Positions 55,925 to 64,000 of a DNA stretch of 64,000 bases are shown in pieces (the stretch's first letter is position 1; every line of letters begins with the position of its first letter). The DNA is from Pseudomonas putida (GTDB lineage: Bacteria > Pseudomonadota > Gammaproteobacteria > Pseudomonadales > Pseudomonadaceae). Location: assembly GCF_026625125.1 (NCBI RefSeq), contig NZ_CP113097.1, positions 1,426,001 through 1,490,000 of the forward strand, given 5' to 3'. The notes below the pieces were generated by a model. It had not been told where the DNA came from. It saw only the letters and a list, made by a program, of their open reading frames with translations, and did not search any database. The position numbers were made by a program, and so were the translations under genes.

Positions 55925-56529
55925 GTTCGGACAAGTACGGTTCTGAACAAGACTCGGACTGCTATCCGGGTACTGACGTTCTGATTAACCTGCTCGAGTT
56001 GCACGACCCTGACGATCTCGAAGATGCCGAACGCTACCTCAGCGCGCTCGCGGCTTCCCGTTTGGAGTTTTTACCGCCTCCTTACAGCCTGGATTCGCTG
56101 AAGCAAATCCACAGTGCCCTGTTTTCCCGCATCTACAGCCGGGCAGGGCGAGTTCGCAGCAGTGCGATCAGTAAGGGAAGTACGCGGTTTTGTAGCCCAG
56201 AATTCATAGAACCTGAAACCAGGAAGGAGTTTTCAAAGATCGCTGCGGCAGGGTGGTTTGAAGGGTATTCGCGTGACCATCTGATCACCGCAGTAGCTGA
56301 AGCTTACGGTACATTGAATGTCGCGCACCCCTTCAGGGAAGGCAATGGCCGTACGCAGCGCATTCTGTTTGAGTGGATCATCATCAATGCGGGCTTTTCG
56401 ATTACGTGGGAGGCTGTCGGGCGTGAAGAGTGGATTCACGCCAACATTCTTTCCTACCATGGCGACGACGGATATTTAGCCCAGATATTCGCTCGGTGTA
56501 TCGGTCAGCCGATCCTGGAAAATGACTAA
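55921..56529 (+). CDS. Fic-domain AMP-transferase toxin (FicT-like)
   Basis: 202 residues starting at TTG 55921, which overlaps the antitoxin stop. There is no in-frame ATG before the conserved DKYGSEQDSDCYPGTDVLIN, so TTG is required. The complete catalytic motif HPFREGNGRTQR is at residues 136-147, with the flap region near SSAISKGSTRF. Relatives AMPylate DNA gyrase GyrB and topoisomerase IV ParE and stop growth when the antitoxin is lost. GC content is lower than in surrounding genes, suggesting acquisition. Confidence 0.92.
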   Translation: MSSDKYGSEQDSDCYPGTDVLINLLELHDPDDLEDAERYLSALAASRLEFLPPPYSLDSLKQIHSALFSRIYSRAGRVRSSAISKGSTRFCSPEFIEPETRKEFSKIAAAGWFEGYSRDHLITAVAEAYGTLNVAHPFREGNGRTQRILFEWIIINAGFSITWEAVGREEWIHANILSYHGDDGYLAQIFARCIGQPILEND

Positions 56530-56773
56530 ACGCTGCCTGTAGGCGCCAGCGCATTCGCGTGATTGTCCTCCTTGACTGACGAGAGCGCGCGGCAGGTGGA
56601 AATCCCTTACAATGAGATATAACAGAAGAAGAGCAGCCCGATTGCCTTTCGCTATTGGTCGACGACGGCTTTATGCATCGGCAAGCACGCGCAGTTAAGG
56701 CAGGCCTGTGAGAGATGCAAGCCTGGGGCTGTTGAGCGGATTACATGCGGTAATCCTACGTAAGGGGGTTGTT

Positions 56774-57112
56774 ATGGGTATTCAGGTCATTAGCCGGGAC
56801 GGTCAGCCCGAGTACGCCGTCGTTCCCTGGGAGCAGTATCAGGCGCTGCTCAAGGCGGCCGGCCAGGCGCCTGCCGAGGCGGTTGGCGAAACCCGCGATC
56901 ACACTGAGCCAAGTGCCAGTTTGCCCGCGTTCAGCGAGGTAGGGCAGTTGCGTCAGGCCAAAGGCATTGCACCCGAGCAATTGGCGCGCAATGTGGGGGT
57001 AAGCCCCGCCTACCTGGCGATGATCGAGTCTGGTGAACGCCAGCCGGATGCAGCGATCCGCCGTGCCCTGGCCTGGCACCTGGGGGTGGCGGGCTGGAGC
57101 GAGCCGTCATGA
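56774..57112 (+). CDS. HTH (XRE-type) protein with antitoxin-like N terminus
   Basis: 112 residues from the ATG at 56774 (RBS AAGGGGG). The N terminus MGIQVISRDGQPEYAVVPWE plus QYQALL resembles the dimerisation part of Phd/YefM-like antitoxins; the C-terminal half (LRQAKGIAPEQLARNVGVSP, then AYLAMIESGERQP) is a Cro/CI helix-turn-helix. It overlaps the next gene (ATGA). The 244 bases before it hold only candidate promoters. Confidence 0.8.
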   Translation: MGIQVISRDGQPEYAVVPWEQYQALLKAAGQAPAEAVGETRDHTEPSASLPAFSEVGQLRQAKGIAPEQLARNVGVSPAYLAMIESGERQPDAAIRRALAWHLGVAGWSEPS

Positions 57113-57477
57113 GCCAGGTCAGGATCAGCCGTCAGCATTGGCAGAGCTTGCTGGACGAGCTTGACCTGGCCCGCCGCCAACGGCATTTGCTGACTTACCG
57201 CGCACTGATCGAGCGTTTGCAATTGCCCAGCCCTGCCATGCAGACGCTGACTGCGGCGCTCGAGTACCTGGCGGTGCTCGATGCCCGTGCCGAGCAGCCG
57301 CTGCGTAGCTCACTGGTGATCAGCCAGGGCGCCAGCCGCCTGCCGCGCACCGGTTTTTTCGAATGCGTTGAGCGCCTTGGGCGCTTCTCCGGGCCGGTCG
57401 ACGGCATGGAGGCCGCGTCGTGGCATGCTTCGGAAGTTGTGCGGGTCTTCGAGTATGCCTACCCGGAGATTGCCTGA
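57109..57477 (+). CDS. Conserved hypothetical protein coupled to the HTH gene
   Basis: 122 residues, ATGA overlap with the HTH gene. Helical N-terminal half (MSQVRISRQHWQSLLDELDL, then LTYRALIERLQLP) and a C-terminal part with LRSSLVISQGASRLPRTGFF and WHASEVVRVFEYAYPEIA. I recognise no toxin family. Overlap with an HTH partner resembles a toxin-antitoxin layout, but the pair could equally be an ordinary regulator and partner next to prc. Confidence 0.7.
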   Translation: MSQVRISRQHWQSLLDELDLARRQRHLLTYRALIERLQLPSPAMQTLTAALEYLAVLDARAEQPLRSSLVISQGASRLPRTGFFECVERLGRFSGPVDGMEAASWHASEVVRVFEYAYPEIA

Positions 57478-57563
57478 CAGGTTGAGGGCGGCACTGTGAA
57501 TGCGGTCGTAGGCCGATAGACGTGCGCCGCACTGTTGCCACCCATGGTACACACCGAAAGTAG

Positions 57564-57600
57564 AAGGGGCCGAGCACTTACGTGCTCGGCCCCTTTTGTG
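57564..57600. terminator. Bidirectional terminator between the HTH operon and prc
   Basis: AAGGGGCCGAGCAC/GTGCTCGGCCCCTT, a 14-bp stem with a TTAC loop (57564-57577, 57582-57595), followed by TTTTGTG on the plus strand. Confidence 0.88.
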
Positions 57601-57621
57601 TCACATCAGCGCGATGACTGA

Positions 57622-59703
57622 CTACTGCTTGGCTACCTTGGTGCTGGCACTGAGGTAATCGATCAGGATGCGACCCGTCTCGGACAGGTAAGCGTCGTCT
57701 TCGGGCTTGGTGTTTTCATCCTCGGTCGGCAGGGCGTCCTCGTCCTCTTTCTTCAGTTCCTTGAGCGGCTCTTCACCCTTGGCCTTGCGGCGGATGTTTT
57801 CCAGCGCGAGCTGCTTGGCCTCGATTTCATCGTGGCGGGCGCGGCGGTCCTGCTCGTTGAGGCTGACGGTCTTCTCATTCATCAGCTTCTGGGTCAGGGC
57901 CAGGCGGTCACGGATATAAGTGAACTCCGCGTCCTTGTCGCTGCGCGCTTCATGCTGCGCCTTGAGCTGCGCCAGGAAGGGCTTGAAAGGGTCGGCCGCT
58001 GGCTTGACCACCGGACGGATGGTGTCCCACGGCATGGCCTCGGGCAGGGCGCTTTCACCGATTTCCTTGGTGTCGATGATCGACGGGTAATCGATGTCCG
58101 GCAGCACGCCCTGATGCTGGGTGCTCTGCCCGGAAACCCGGTAGAACTTCGCCAGGGTCAGTTTCAGCTCGCCATGGTTGAGCGGCTGAATGGTCTGCAC
58201 GGTGCCTTTACCGAAGGTCTGGCCGCCGATGATCAGCGCGCGGTGATAATCCTGCATGGCGCCGGCGAAGATTTCCGAGGCCGAGGCCGAGAGGCGGTTG
58301 ACCAGCAGCGCCAGCGGGCCTTTGTAGAAGGCGCCAGGGTTTTCGTCTTCCAGCACGTCCACCCGGCCATCGCTGTTGCGAACCAGCACCGTAGGGCCCT
58401 TCTCGATGAACAGGCTGGTCAGCTCGGTAGCTTCTTGCAGGGAGCCGCCGCCGTTGTTGCGCAGGTCGATGACCACGCCGTCGACTTTTTCCTTCTGCAG
58501 TTCGGTGAGCAGCTTTTTCACGTCACGCGTAGTGCTCTTGTACTCCGGGTCCCCGGCGCGATACGCCTTGAAGTCCAGGTAGAAGGCCGGAATTTCAATG
58601 ATCCCCAGCTTGTAGTCACGGCCAGCCTGCTTGAGCTTGAGCACCGACTTCTTCGCCGCCTGCTCTTCAAGCTTGACCGCCTCGCGGGTGATCGATACCA
58701 CTTTGCTGGTCTGGTCGCTCGGGGCATTGCTGGCCGGGATGATTTCCAGGCGCACGACCGAGCCTTTCGGGCCACGGATCAGCTTGACCACTTCGTCCAG
58801 CCGCCAGCCGACCACGTCGACCATTTCCTTGTTGCCCTGGGCAACGCCGATGATCTTGTCGGCCGGGGCCACTTGCTTGGTCTTGGCTGCAGGGCCTGCA
58901 GGGACCAGGCGCACGATCTTGACCTGGTCGTTGTCGCTTTGCAGCACCGCGCCGATGCCTTCGAGCGACAAGCTCATGTTGATGTCGAAGTTCTCGGCGT
59001 TGTCCGGCGACAGGTAGTTGGTGTGCGGGTCGTAGGACTGGGCGAACGTATTGATGTAGGCCTGGAAGATGTCTTCGGCACGGGTCTGGTCCAGGCGCGA
59101 CAGCTGGTTCTTGTAACGCTTGGTCAGGGTTTCCTGAATCTGCTTGGGCTCTTTGCCGGCGATCTTCTGGCGCAGCACCTCGTCCTTGACGCGTTTGCGC
59201 CACAGGTCGTCCAGCTCGGCCTGGTTCTTCAGCCACGGCGCGTCCTTGCGGTCGATCAGCAAGGTTTCCTTGGTGGTGAAGTCCATCTTGTCGACGCCCT
59301 TGTTCAGCTCGGCCAGGGCGAAGTCCAGGCGTTGCTTGACGCGGTCCAGGTAGCGCTTGTAGATGGTGAAGCCAGGGTCGAGGTTGCCGCTTTTGAGGAA
59401 GTCGTCGAACTGGCGCTTCCACTTGTCGAACTCGGCGATGTCAGCCGCAGTGAAGTAGCTGCGCGCAGGGTCGAGCAGCTTGATGTAGCTGTCGTAGATG
59501 ATCACCGAACGGGCGTCATCGAGCGGCGGCTTGCTGTAATGGTGACGTTTGAGCAACTCAACCACATTGAGGCTGGCGACGATTTCGTCACGGTCCGGCT
59601 GCAGGCTGTCCCATTTGTTGGCGGCCGACGCATTGCCGCCGAGCGTGAGGCTACCCAGCCCGATCATCAGGGCCAGGGCGGTGCTTGGAAGGAAATGCTT
59701 CAT
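57622..59703 (-). CDS. prc: Tail-specific periplasmic protease Prc (S41)
   Basis: 693 residues from the ATG at 59703 (MKHFLPSTALALMIGLGSLT, a Sec signal); an ATG at 59736 would add 11 residues. N-terminal helical domain, PDZ (SLSLEGIGAVLQSDNDQVKI, near 240), then the S41 core: VVIDLRNNGGGSLQEATEL, the catalytic Ser in LSASASEIFAGAMQ and the Lys in GGQTFGKGTVQTIQ. It degrades periplasmic proteins by their C termini; in Pseudomonas (AlgO) it influences alginate signalling. The acidic C-terminal tail is typical. Confidence 0.95.
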   Translation of the reverse strand: MKHFLPSTALALMIGLGSLTLGGNASAANKWDSLQPDRDEIVASLNVVELLKRHHYSKPPLDDARSVIIYDSYIKLLDPARSYFTAADIAEFDKWKRQFDDFLKSGNLDPGFTIYKRYLDRVKQRLDFALAELNKGVDKMDFTTKETLLIDRKDAPWLKNQAELDDLWRKRVKDEVLRQKIAGKEPKQIQETLTKRYKNQLSRLDQTRAEDIFQAYINTFAQSYDPHTNYLSPDNAENFDINMSLSLEGIGAVLQSDNDQVKIVRLVPAGPAAKTKQVAPADKIIGVAQGNKEMVDVVGWRLDEVVKLIRGPKGSVVRLEIIPASNAPSDQTSKVVSITREAVKLEEQAAKKSVLKLKQAGRDYKLGIIEIPAFYLDFKAYRAGDPEYKSTTRDVKKLLTELQKEKVDGVVIDLRNNGGGSLQEATELTSLFIEKGPTVLVRNSDGRVDVLEDENPGAFYKGPLALLVNRLSASASEIFAGAMQDYHRALIIGGQTFGKGTVQTIQPLNHGELKLTLAKFYRVSGQSTQHQGVLPDIDYPSIIDTKEIGESALPEAMPWDTIRPVVKPAADPFKPFLAQLKAQHEARSDKDAEFTYIRDRLALTQKLMNEKTVSLNEQDRRARHDEIEAKQLALENIRRKAKGEEPLKELKKEDEDALPTEDENTKPEDDAYLSETGRILIDYLSASTKVAKQ

Positions 59704-59845
59704 GCTGATTCGACGTGGAGGCAATTGATCACGCATAGTAGGCCGTCTTTTCCGTTGCCGGTTCCATGGAGCCGGACAAATACTGCAAAAAGCCAGGGGC
59801 GTGGGTACCCCAGGCTCAGTCATGTCAATCAACTATGGAGGCACT

Positions 59846-60808
59846 GTGAAGGCATTGCAAGGCGAAGACGGACATGTGGAGTGGGTCGAGGCCGAGCGCC
59901 CGGCCCTGGATGCTGGCCAGGTACGCATTCGCGTGGCTGCGGCGGGCCTGAATCGGGCCGATCTGCTGCAAATGAAGGGGCTTTATCCGCCACCGCCCGG
60001 CGCCAGCCCTTACATGGGCCTGGAATGCGCCGGGGTGGTGGAAGAGGTGGGCGCGGGTGCCGACTGGCGGGTAGGCGACCGAGTGTGCGCGCTGCTGGCC
60101 AGCGGGGCCATGGCCGAAGAAGTGGTGGTCGATGCCCGCCATGTGCTGCCGGTGCCCGAGGGCCTGACCCTGCACGAGGCCGCAGCGCTGCCCGAAGTCT
60201 ACGCCACCGCGTGGCTGAACATTTTCCAGCTGGGCGCAGTGAAAGCTGGCGAGAAGGTGTTGGTACACGCCGGTGCCAGTGGCGTCGGCTCGGCCGCCAT
60301 CCAGTTGTGCAAGGCGTTCGGCAACCCGGTGTACGTCAGCGTTGGCTCGCAGGAGCGCCTGGCGTACTGCCAGGCACTGGGCGCGACAGGCGGGGTGGTG
60401 CGCAACGAAAACCTGGACGCGCTGGAGGGCATGGGCCCGTTCGACGTGATTCTCGACCCGGTGGGCGCCAGCTACGGGCAGCTCAACCTCAAGCTGCTGG
60501 CACGCGATGGGCGCTGGGTGATCATCGGCCTGATGGGCGGGCGCACGGTTGAACTGGACCTGGCGCAGGTGCTGGGCAAGCGCCTGGAAATCACCGGCTC
60601 CACGTTGCGCAACCGTGACGACGGGTTCAAGGCCGAGCTGCTGCGCGAGTTGCAACAGCAGGTGTGGCCGTTGTTCAGCGAAAAGCGTTTGTCGCCGCAG
60701 CTGGTGGACACCTACCCGGTCGAGTTCGCCCAGGCAGCGTATGCCGAACTCGAGAGCAATCAGGTGTCGGGCAAGCTGGTGATGGTGATCGACCCTAGCC
60801 TGGCGTGA
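59846..60808 (+). CDS. NAD(P)H quinone oxidoreductase (zinc-free MDR family, PIG3-like)
   Basis: 320 residues with a GTG start at 59846, chosen because GGAGG lies five bases before it and family members begin (M)KALQ; an ATG at 59822 lacks such a site. Seen: LNRADLLQMKGLYPPPPG, GLECAGVVEEVGAGADWRVG, and the Rossmann motif VLVHAGASGVGSAAIQLCKA. It reduces quinones or related enones with NADPH. Divergent from prc, with the promoters in the short gap between. Confidence 0.92.
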   Translation: MKALQGEDGHVEWVEAERPALDAGQVRIRVAAAGLNRADLLQMKGLYPPPPGASPYMGLECAGVVEEVGAGADWRVGDRVCALLASGAMAEEVVVDARHVLPVPEGLTLHEAAALPEVYATAWLNIFQLGAVKAGEKVLVHAGASGVGSAAIQLCKAFGNPVYVSVGSQERLAYCQALGATGGVVRNENLDALEGMGPFDVILDPVGASYGQLNLKLLARDGRWVIIGLMGGRTVELDLAQVLGKRLEITGSTLRNRDDGFKAELLRELQQQVWPLFSEKRLSPQLVDTYPVEFAQAAYAELESNQVSGKLVMVIDPSLA

Positions 60809-60923
60809 GAGTGCCGGGGCTGCTTTACGGCCCAACCGCGACACCGGCCCGCTGCTGCAGGGGCGTGCAAGCTCCTGCAGCCGCCGTGGGTCGCGATTGG
60901 GGCGCAAGGCGCCCCCGCGGCCC

Positions 60924-61577
60924 TCAAGACCAGCTCAAGATTGGCCAGCCATTCTTCTCGGCATGCTCGCGCAGCACCGCATCAGGGTTTACTGCATGCG
61001 GGTGATCCACCTTCAGCAACAACGGCAGATCATTGCGCGAGTCGGAATAGAAGCTCGCCCCCTCCAGGTTTTCCTGCTCCTGGTCCAGCCACTCCAGCAA
61101 GCGGGTGATCTTGCCCTCACGGTAAGTCAGCACGCCGTGGGTCTTGCCGGTGTACACCCCGTTCACACCCTCCAGCTCGATCGCCAGGTACTCGTCCACG
61201 CCTAACCGCGCCGCAATCGGCCCGACCAGGTGGGTGCCGGAAGCAGAAATGATCAGGATGCGGTCGCCACGCTTGCGGTGCTCGGCGATGCAGCGGCAGG
61301 CATCACCGAAAATGATCGGCTCGATGACGTCCTCCACCCAAGGCTCAACCAGGTGCTCGACTTCTTCCAGGGTGCGCCCGGCAATCGGCTCCAGGCTGAA
61401 GGCCATGTACTCCTCCATCTGCAGGTGGCCTTTGCCGTAGGCCTCCATCAGGTCATGGTCGCGGCGCAGGAACTCCTTGCCGTCGACCCAGCCCAGCCGC
61501 GCCATCTGCTCGCTCCATAGCGACGCGCAGTCGCCGTGGATCAGGGTTTCGTCCAGATCGAAAATTGCCAGTGCCAT
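60924..61577 (-). CDS. HAD-superfamily (subfamily IB) hydrolase
   Basis: 217 residues from the ATG at 61577 (RBS AAGGAG). HAD motif I LAIFDLDETLIHGD at the N terminus, motif II ILIISASGTH near residue 100, motif III YSDSRNDLPLLL near 187. Similar to phosphoserine-phosphatase-like IB enzymes. It follows an ABC ATPase gene by 13 bases and is cotranscribed, so it may dephosphorylate the imported compound. The 115 bases after it (to 60809) hold no gene. Confidence 0.88.
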   Translation of the reverse strand: MALAIFDLDETLIHGDCASLWSEQMARLGWVDGKEFLRRDHDLMEAYGKGHLQMEEYMAFSLEPIAGRTLEEVEHLVEPWVEDVIEPIIFGDACRCIAEHRKRGDRILIISASGTHLVGPIAARLGVDEYLAIELEGVNGVYTGKTHGVLTYREGKITRLLEWLDQEQENLEGASFYSDSRNDLPLLLKVDHPHAVNPDAVLREHAEKNGWPILSWS

Positions 61578-61590
61578 GCGTTGAGTCTCC

Positions 61591-62580
61591 TTAGGCCACT
61601 TCCCGTAGCGCCGTGGGGTCGATCGACAAGGATACCCGTTGGCCGTCCGCGTGCAGATCGGCCGATGAGCGATTGAGCACATCCACCACCAGTTCCACGT
61701 CACGCACCCGTACCCGGTAGCGGATCACATTGCCGAGCAGGCTGTGGCTGCGCACTTCGCCGTCCCGTTCGCCCTCCAGGCTCAAGGTGATCGACTCGGG
61801 GCGAATCGCCAGGCGGCTGGTCACCGGGCGCTGCAGCAGGCGGCTGGCGCTTTGCGGGTCGAGCAGGTTGTAGTTGCCGATAAAGCCGGCGGCGAACAGG
61901 TCCACCGGTGCCGTGTAAAGGGTTTCGGCATCGCCGCTCTGGACGATACGCCCTTGGTTCATCAGGAAGATGCGATCAGACATGGTCAGCGCTTCTTCCT
62001 GGTCATGGGTAACGAAGATGGTGGTCAGCCCCAACTCGCGCTGAATGGCGCGGATCTGCTCGCGCAGGTGCTTGCGAATACGTGCATCCAGCGCCGACAG
62101 CGGCTCGTCGAGCAGCAGCAGGCGTGGGCGGGTGACCAGCGAGCGGGCCAGGGCCACACGCTGGCACTGGCCGCCGGACAGCTGGTGCGGGTAGCGCCCG
62201 GCAAAGCTGCCCAGCTCCACCAGGTCCAACGCCTCGCGCACCCGTACCTGCGTGTCACTGGCCTTGACCTTCTGCATGCGCAGGCCAAAGGCGACGTTCT
62301 GTTCCACGGTCATGTTGGGGAACAGCGCATAGCTCTGGAACACCATGCCAATGCCGCGCTTTTGCGGGCTCAGCGGCACGATATCCTGCCCATCGAGCAG
62401 GATCTGCCCGCCGTCCACCGGGGTCAGCCCGGCGATGCAGCGCAGCAGGGTGGACTTGCCGCAGCCGGAGGGGCCGAGCAGGGTGACGAATTCGCCGCGT
62501 TCGATGTAGCAGTCGATATGTTCGAACACCGGGGTCCCGGCATAGCGTTTGTGCAGTTTCTGTACGCTGACGAAGCTCAT
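61591..62580 (-). CDS. ABC transporter ATPase (PotA/FbpC-like)
   Basis: 329 residues. Walker A GPSGCGKSTLLRCIAG, signature LSGGQCQRVALARSL, Walker B LLLLDEPLSALD, switch His in VTHDQEEALTMSD, and a C-terminal TOBE-like regulatory domain (VTSRLAIRPESITLSLEGER). It powers the import system with the two permeases upstream (62582-64000). The class carries polyamines, ferric ion, or 2-aminoethylphosphonate; no binding protein is in view to decide. Confidence 0.93.
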   Translation of the reverse strand: MSFVSVQKLHKRYAGTPVFEHIDCYIERGEFVTLLGPSGCGKSTLLRCIAGLTPVDGGQILLDGQDIVPLSPQKRGIGMVFQSYALFPNMTVEQNVAFGLRMQKVKASDTQVRVREALDLVELGSFAGRYPHQLSGGQCQRVALARSLVTRPRLLLLDEPLSALDARIRKHLREQIRAIQRELGLTTIFVTHDQEEALTMSDRIFLMNQGRIVQSGDAETLYTAPVDLFAAGFIGNYNLLDPQSASRLLQRPVTSRLAIRPESITLSLEGERDGEVRSHSLLGNVIRYRVRVRDVELVVDVLNRSSADLHADGQRVSLSIDPTALREVA

Positions 62581-62581
62581 G

Positions 62582-63388
62582 TCAGGTCTTGTCCTTGTTC
62601 AGGCGGTTGGCGACCCAGGTGAGTACCAGCACGAAGGCGAAGTACGAGATCACCAGCGCGCTGTTGAAGTGGCCGCTGCTGTTGCGCATGTTGTTCAGGT
62701 ACACCTGCAGGGTTTCGTAGCGCGTGCCGACCAGCAGGTTGGCGAACACGAATTCGCCGAACAGGAACGAGAACGACAGCAGCAGCGCCACCATCAGGCC
62801 TTTGCGCAGGTTGGGCAGCACCACCAGGAATGCCGCCTGCCAGGTGCTGGCGCCGAGCAACTGGGCGGCGTCCATCAGGTCGCGCAGGTTGATCGCCTGC
62901 AGGTTGTTGGTGATCGCCCGGTACATGAACGGCAGGGCGATGGTGAAGTAGCAGCCGATCAGGATCCACGGCGTGCCGACCATGGCCATCGGCCCGCTGC
63001 CGTACAACTGCAGCAGGCCCACCGAGGACACCACTGGTGGCACCGCGAAGGGCAGCAGGATGAGGATGTTCATCAGTGCATCGAGCCTGGGGAAGTGGTA
63101 GTGCACCACGAACAGCAGCGGCAGGATCAGCACCACCGACAGTAGCAGCGCGCCCAGGCACACCAGCAGCGACTGGCCGAAGGCCGCGAGAAAGCGCGGC
63201 TCGCCCCACAGCGCCACGTACCACTTCAGGGTCAGGCCGCTGGGCAGCAGGCTGGCTGACCAGCTGGTGGCCAGCGAGTAGAGCAGGGTGCCGGCCAGTG
63301 GTAGCAGCAAAATGAGAAACAGCAGGTACACCACGACGCGGTGGTAGAGGCTGCCGGCGCTCGGCCTGGTTGAGCGGTTAGCGTGCAT
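62582..63388 (-). CDS. ABC transporter permease (second)
   Basis: 268 residues, six membrane helices. N-terminal VVVYLLFLILLLPLAGTLLY; the EAA loop region LMDAAQLLGASTWQAAFLVV contacts the ATPase. It ends one base before the ATPase start and overlaps the first permease by 11 bases. PotC-like. Confidence 0.92.
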   Translation of the reverse strand: MHANRSTRPSAGSLYHRVVVYLLFLILLLPLAGTLLYSLATSWSASLLPSGLTLKWYVALWGEPRFLAAFGQSLLVCLGALLLSVVLILPLLFVVHYHFPRLDALMNILILLPFAVPPVVSSVGLLQLYGSGPMAMVGTPWILIGCYFTIALPFMYRAITNNLQAINLRDLMDAAQLLGASTWQAAFLVVLPNLRKGLMVALLLSFSFLFGEFVFANLLVGTRYETLQVYLNNMRNSSGHFNSALVISYFAFVLVLTWVANRLNKDKT

Positions 63389-64000
63389 GGTAGCTCCGTT
63401 TCAGCAGCCATTGATGAACGAGCGTGACCACCGTCATCAAGCCCACCAGCACCATGGCCAGCGCGCTGGCCAGGTTGGGGTCCAGGCTGATGTCACCGGC
63501 CACCAGGCCGGCGATGCGGATCGGCAGCACGTTGAAATTGCCGGTGGTCAGCGCATACACCGTGGCATACGCGCCCAACGCGTTGGCCAGCAGGATGACG
63601 AAGGTGCCGAGCAGGGCCGGTGTCAGCACCGGCAGGCCGATGTGCCGCCAGTATTGCCAGTGGCTGGCGCCCAGCAACGCGGCCGATTCGCGCCAGTCTT
63701 CGCGCAGGGCATCGAAGGCCGGGTAGAGCAGCAGCACGCCCAGGGGGATCTGGAAGTAGGTGTAGACCAGGATCAGGCCGTTGCTGGAGTAGATGCTGAA
63801 GTCTTCCAGCAGGCCAATCTGCTTGAGCAGCAGGGTCAGCGCCCCATTGAAACCCAGCAGGATGATGAACGCGAAGGCCAGCGGCACGCCGGCGAAGTTG
63901 CTGGTCATGTTGGCGAAGGCGCTGACGAAGTCGCGCAGGCGCGAATCGACCTGGCGCAGCGAGTAAGCACCGAGGGTGGCGATGATGATGCCGAACAGGC
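63378..64000 (-). CDS. ABC transporter permease (first), 5' end outside window
   Basis: The frame stays open to the window edge (last full codon at 63998), so at least 206 residues are present and the start lies beyond. Seen: LLEDFSIYSSNGLILVYTYF and the EAA loop EDWRESAALLGASHWQYWRH. Six-helix PotB-like permease that pairs with the second one; a binding-protein gene is expected further upstream. Confidence 0.9.
   Translation of the reverse strand, partial: LFGIIIATLGAYSLRQVDSRLRDFVSAFANMTSNFAGVPLAFAFIILLGFNGALTLLLKQIGLLEDFSIYSSNGLILVYTYFQIPLGVLLLYPAFDALREDWRESAALLGASHWQYWRHIGLPVLTPALLGTFVILLANALGAYATVYALTTGNFNVLPIRIAGLVAGDISLDPNLASALAMVLVGLMTVVTLVHQWLLKRSYHAR

Noticed and set aside
57832..60552. 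906-codon plus-strand frame through prc
   Set aside because: Antisense shadow of prc running into a second frame of the quinone oxidoreductase gene; composition is atypical (Arg, Gln, His and Gly rich).

Overview
The window is a contiguous piece of a high-GC gammaproteobacterial chromosome that looks like the Pseudomonas putida group. The evidence is the gene order (relA-mazG, purMN, a riboswitch-led cobO-to-cobS cluster, a nitrate reductase/flavoprotein fusion followed by nirBD, then fic, prc and quinone oxidoreductase genes), the putida-type REP palindromes with a GCCGGCAAGCCGGC core, and the Pseudomonas-type small families. This is recognition from the sequence, not a database search. There is no phage, insertion sequence, integron or CRISPR array. 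The accessory flavour comes from REP clusters, a FicA/FicT pair, a duplicated tRNA unit and several RNA-based regulators.

Layout. 1-8.9 kb: 3' end of relA, mazG, a DUF2058 gene, a minus-strand purM-purN-DUF3108 operon, DUF2066 and AI-2E-type membrane genes, a large REP cluster and hda. 9-11.7 kb: two NlpC/P60 lipoprotein genes and a sorbosone-dehydrogenase-like lipoprotein gene. 11.8-21 kb: promoter, cobalamin riboswitch and ten tightly packed cobalamin genes. 21-28 kb: a GH5 hydrolase, a marR/MFS pair with matching operators, a 40-residue membrane peptide, a glutathione peroxidase, a FadL-type porin, small unknowns and a 950 bp gene-poor stretch with paired DnaA boxes. 28-36.8 kb: rmuC overlapping tail to tail with a 1158-residue symporter/histidine kinase of the CrbS/MxtR type, then a GntR regulator diverging from an amidohydrolase/dicarboxylate carrier operon. 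36.8-43.9 kb: a chemoreceptor, an MFS-acyltransferase fusion, a guanidine exporter under a guanidine-II riboswitch, rdgC, two copies of a tRNA-Val/tRNA-Asp unit and a methionine aminopeptidase. 44-52.5 kb: assimilatory nitrate reduction genes, each with a two-hairpin leader ahead of a terminator, and a PcaQ-like regulator. 52.5-64 kb: a delta-60-repeat protein, an FKBP isomerase, a DUF1232 gene, ficA-ficT, an HTH/unknown pair, prc, a quinone oxidoreductase, a HAD hydrolase and an ABC importer cut by the window edge.

How the parts work together. Cobalamin genes are probably switched off by coenzyme B12 through the leader. NasA and NirBD together reduce nitrate to ammonium, and both leaders carry the same pair of hexaloop hairpins (loops AACGNC and AAAGGC), the second of which excludes the terminator. 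This is the architecture expected for an ANTAR-type antiterminator such as NasT. The sugE gene is probably turned on by guanidine. The amidohydrolase/MatC operon carries a GntR palindrome and AANAANAA motifs near both starts, suggesting added Hfq/Crc catabolite control.

The most interesting points are the paired nitrate leaders, two inverted DnaA-box pairs far from any visible origin, the MarR operators that coincide with core promoters (with an apparently leaderless marR), the guanidine-II element whose promoter lies in a 7-bp tandem repeat, and the REP-associated composite repeat. All calls come from reading the sequence; homology calls rest on motif recognition.
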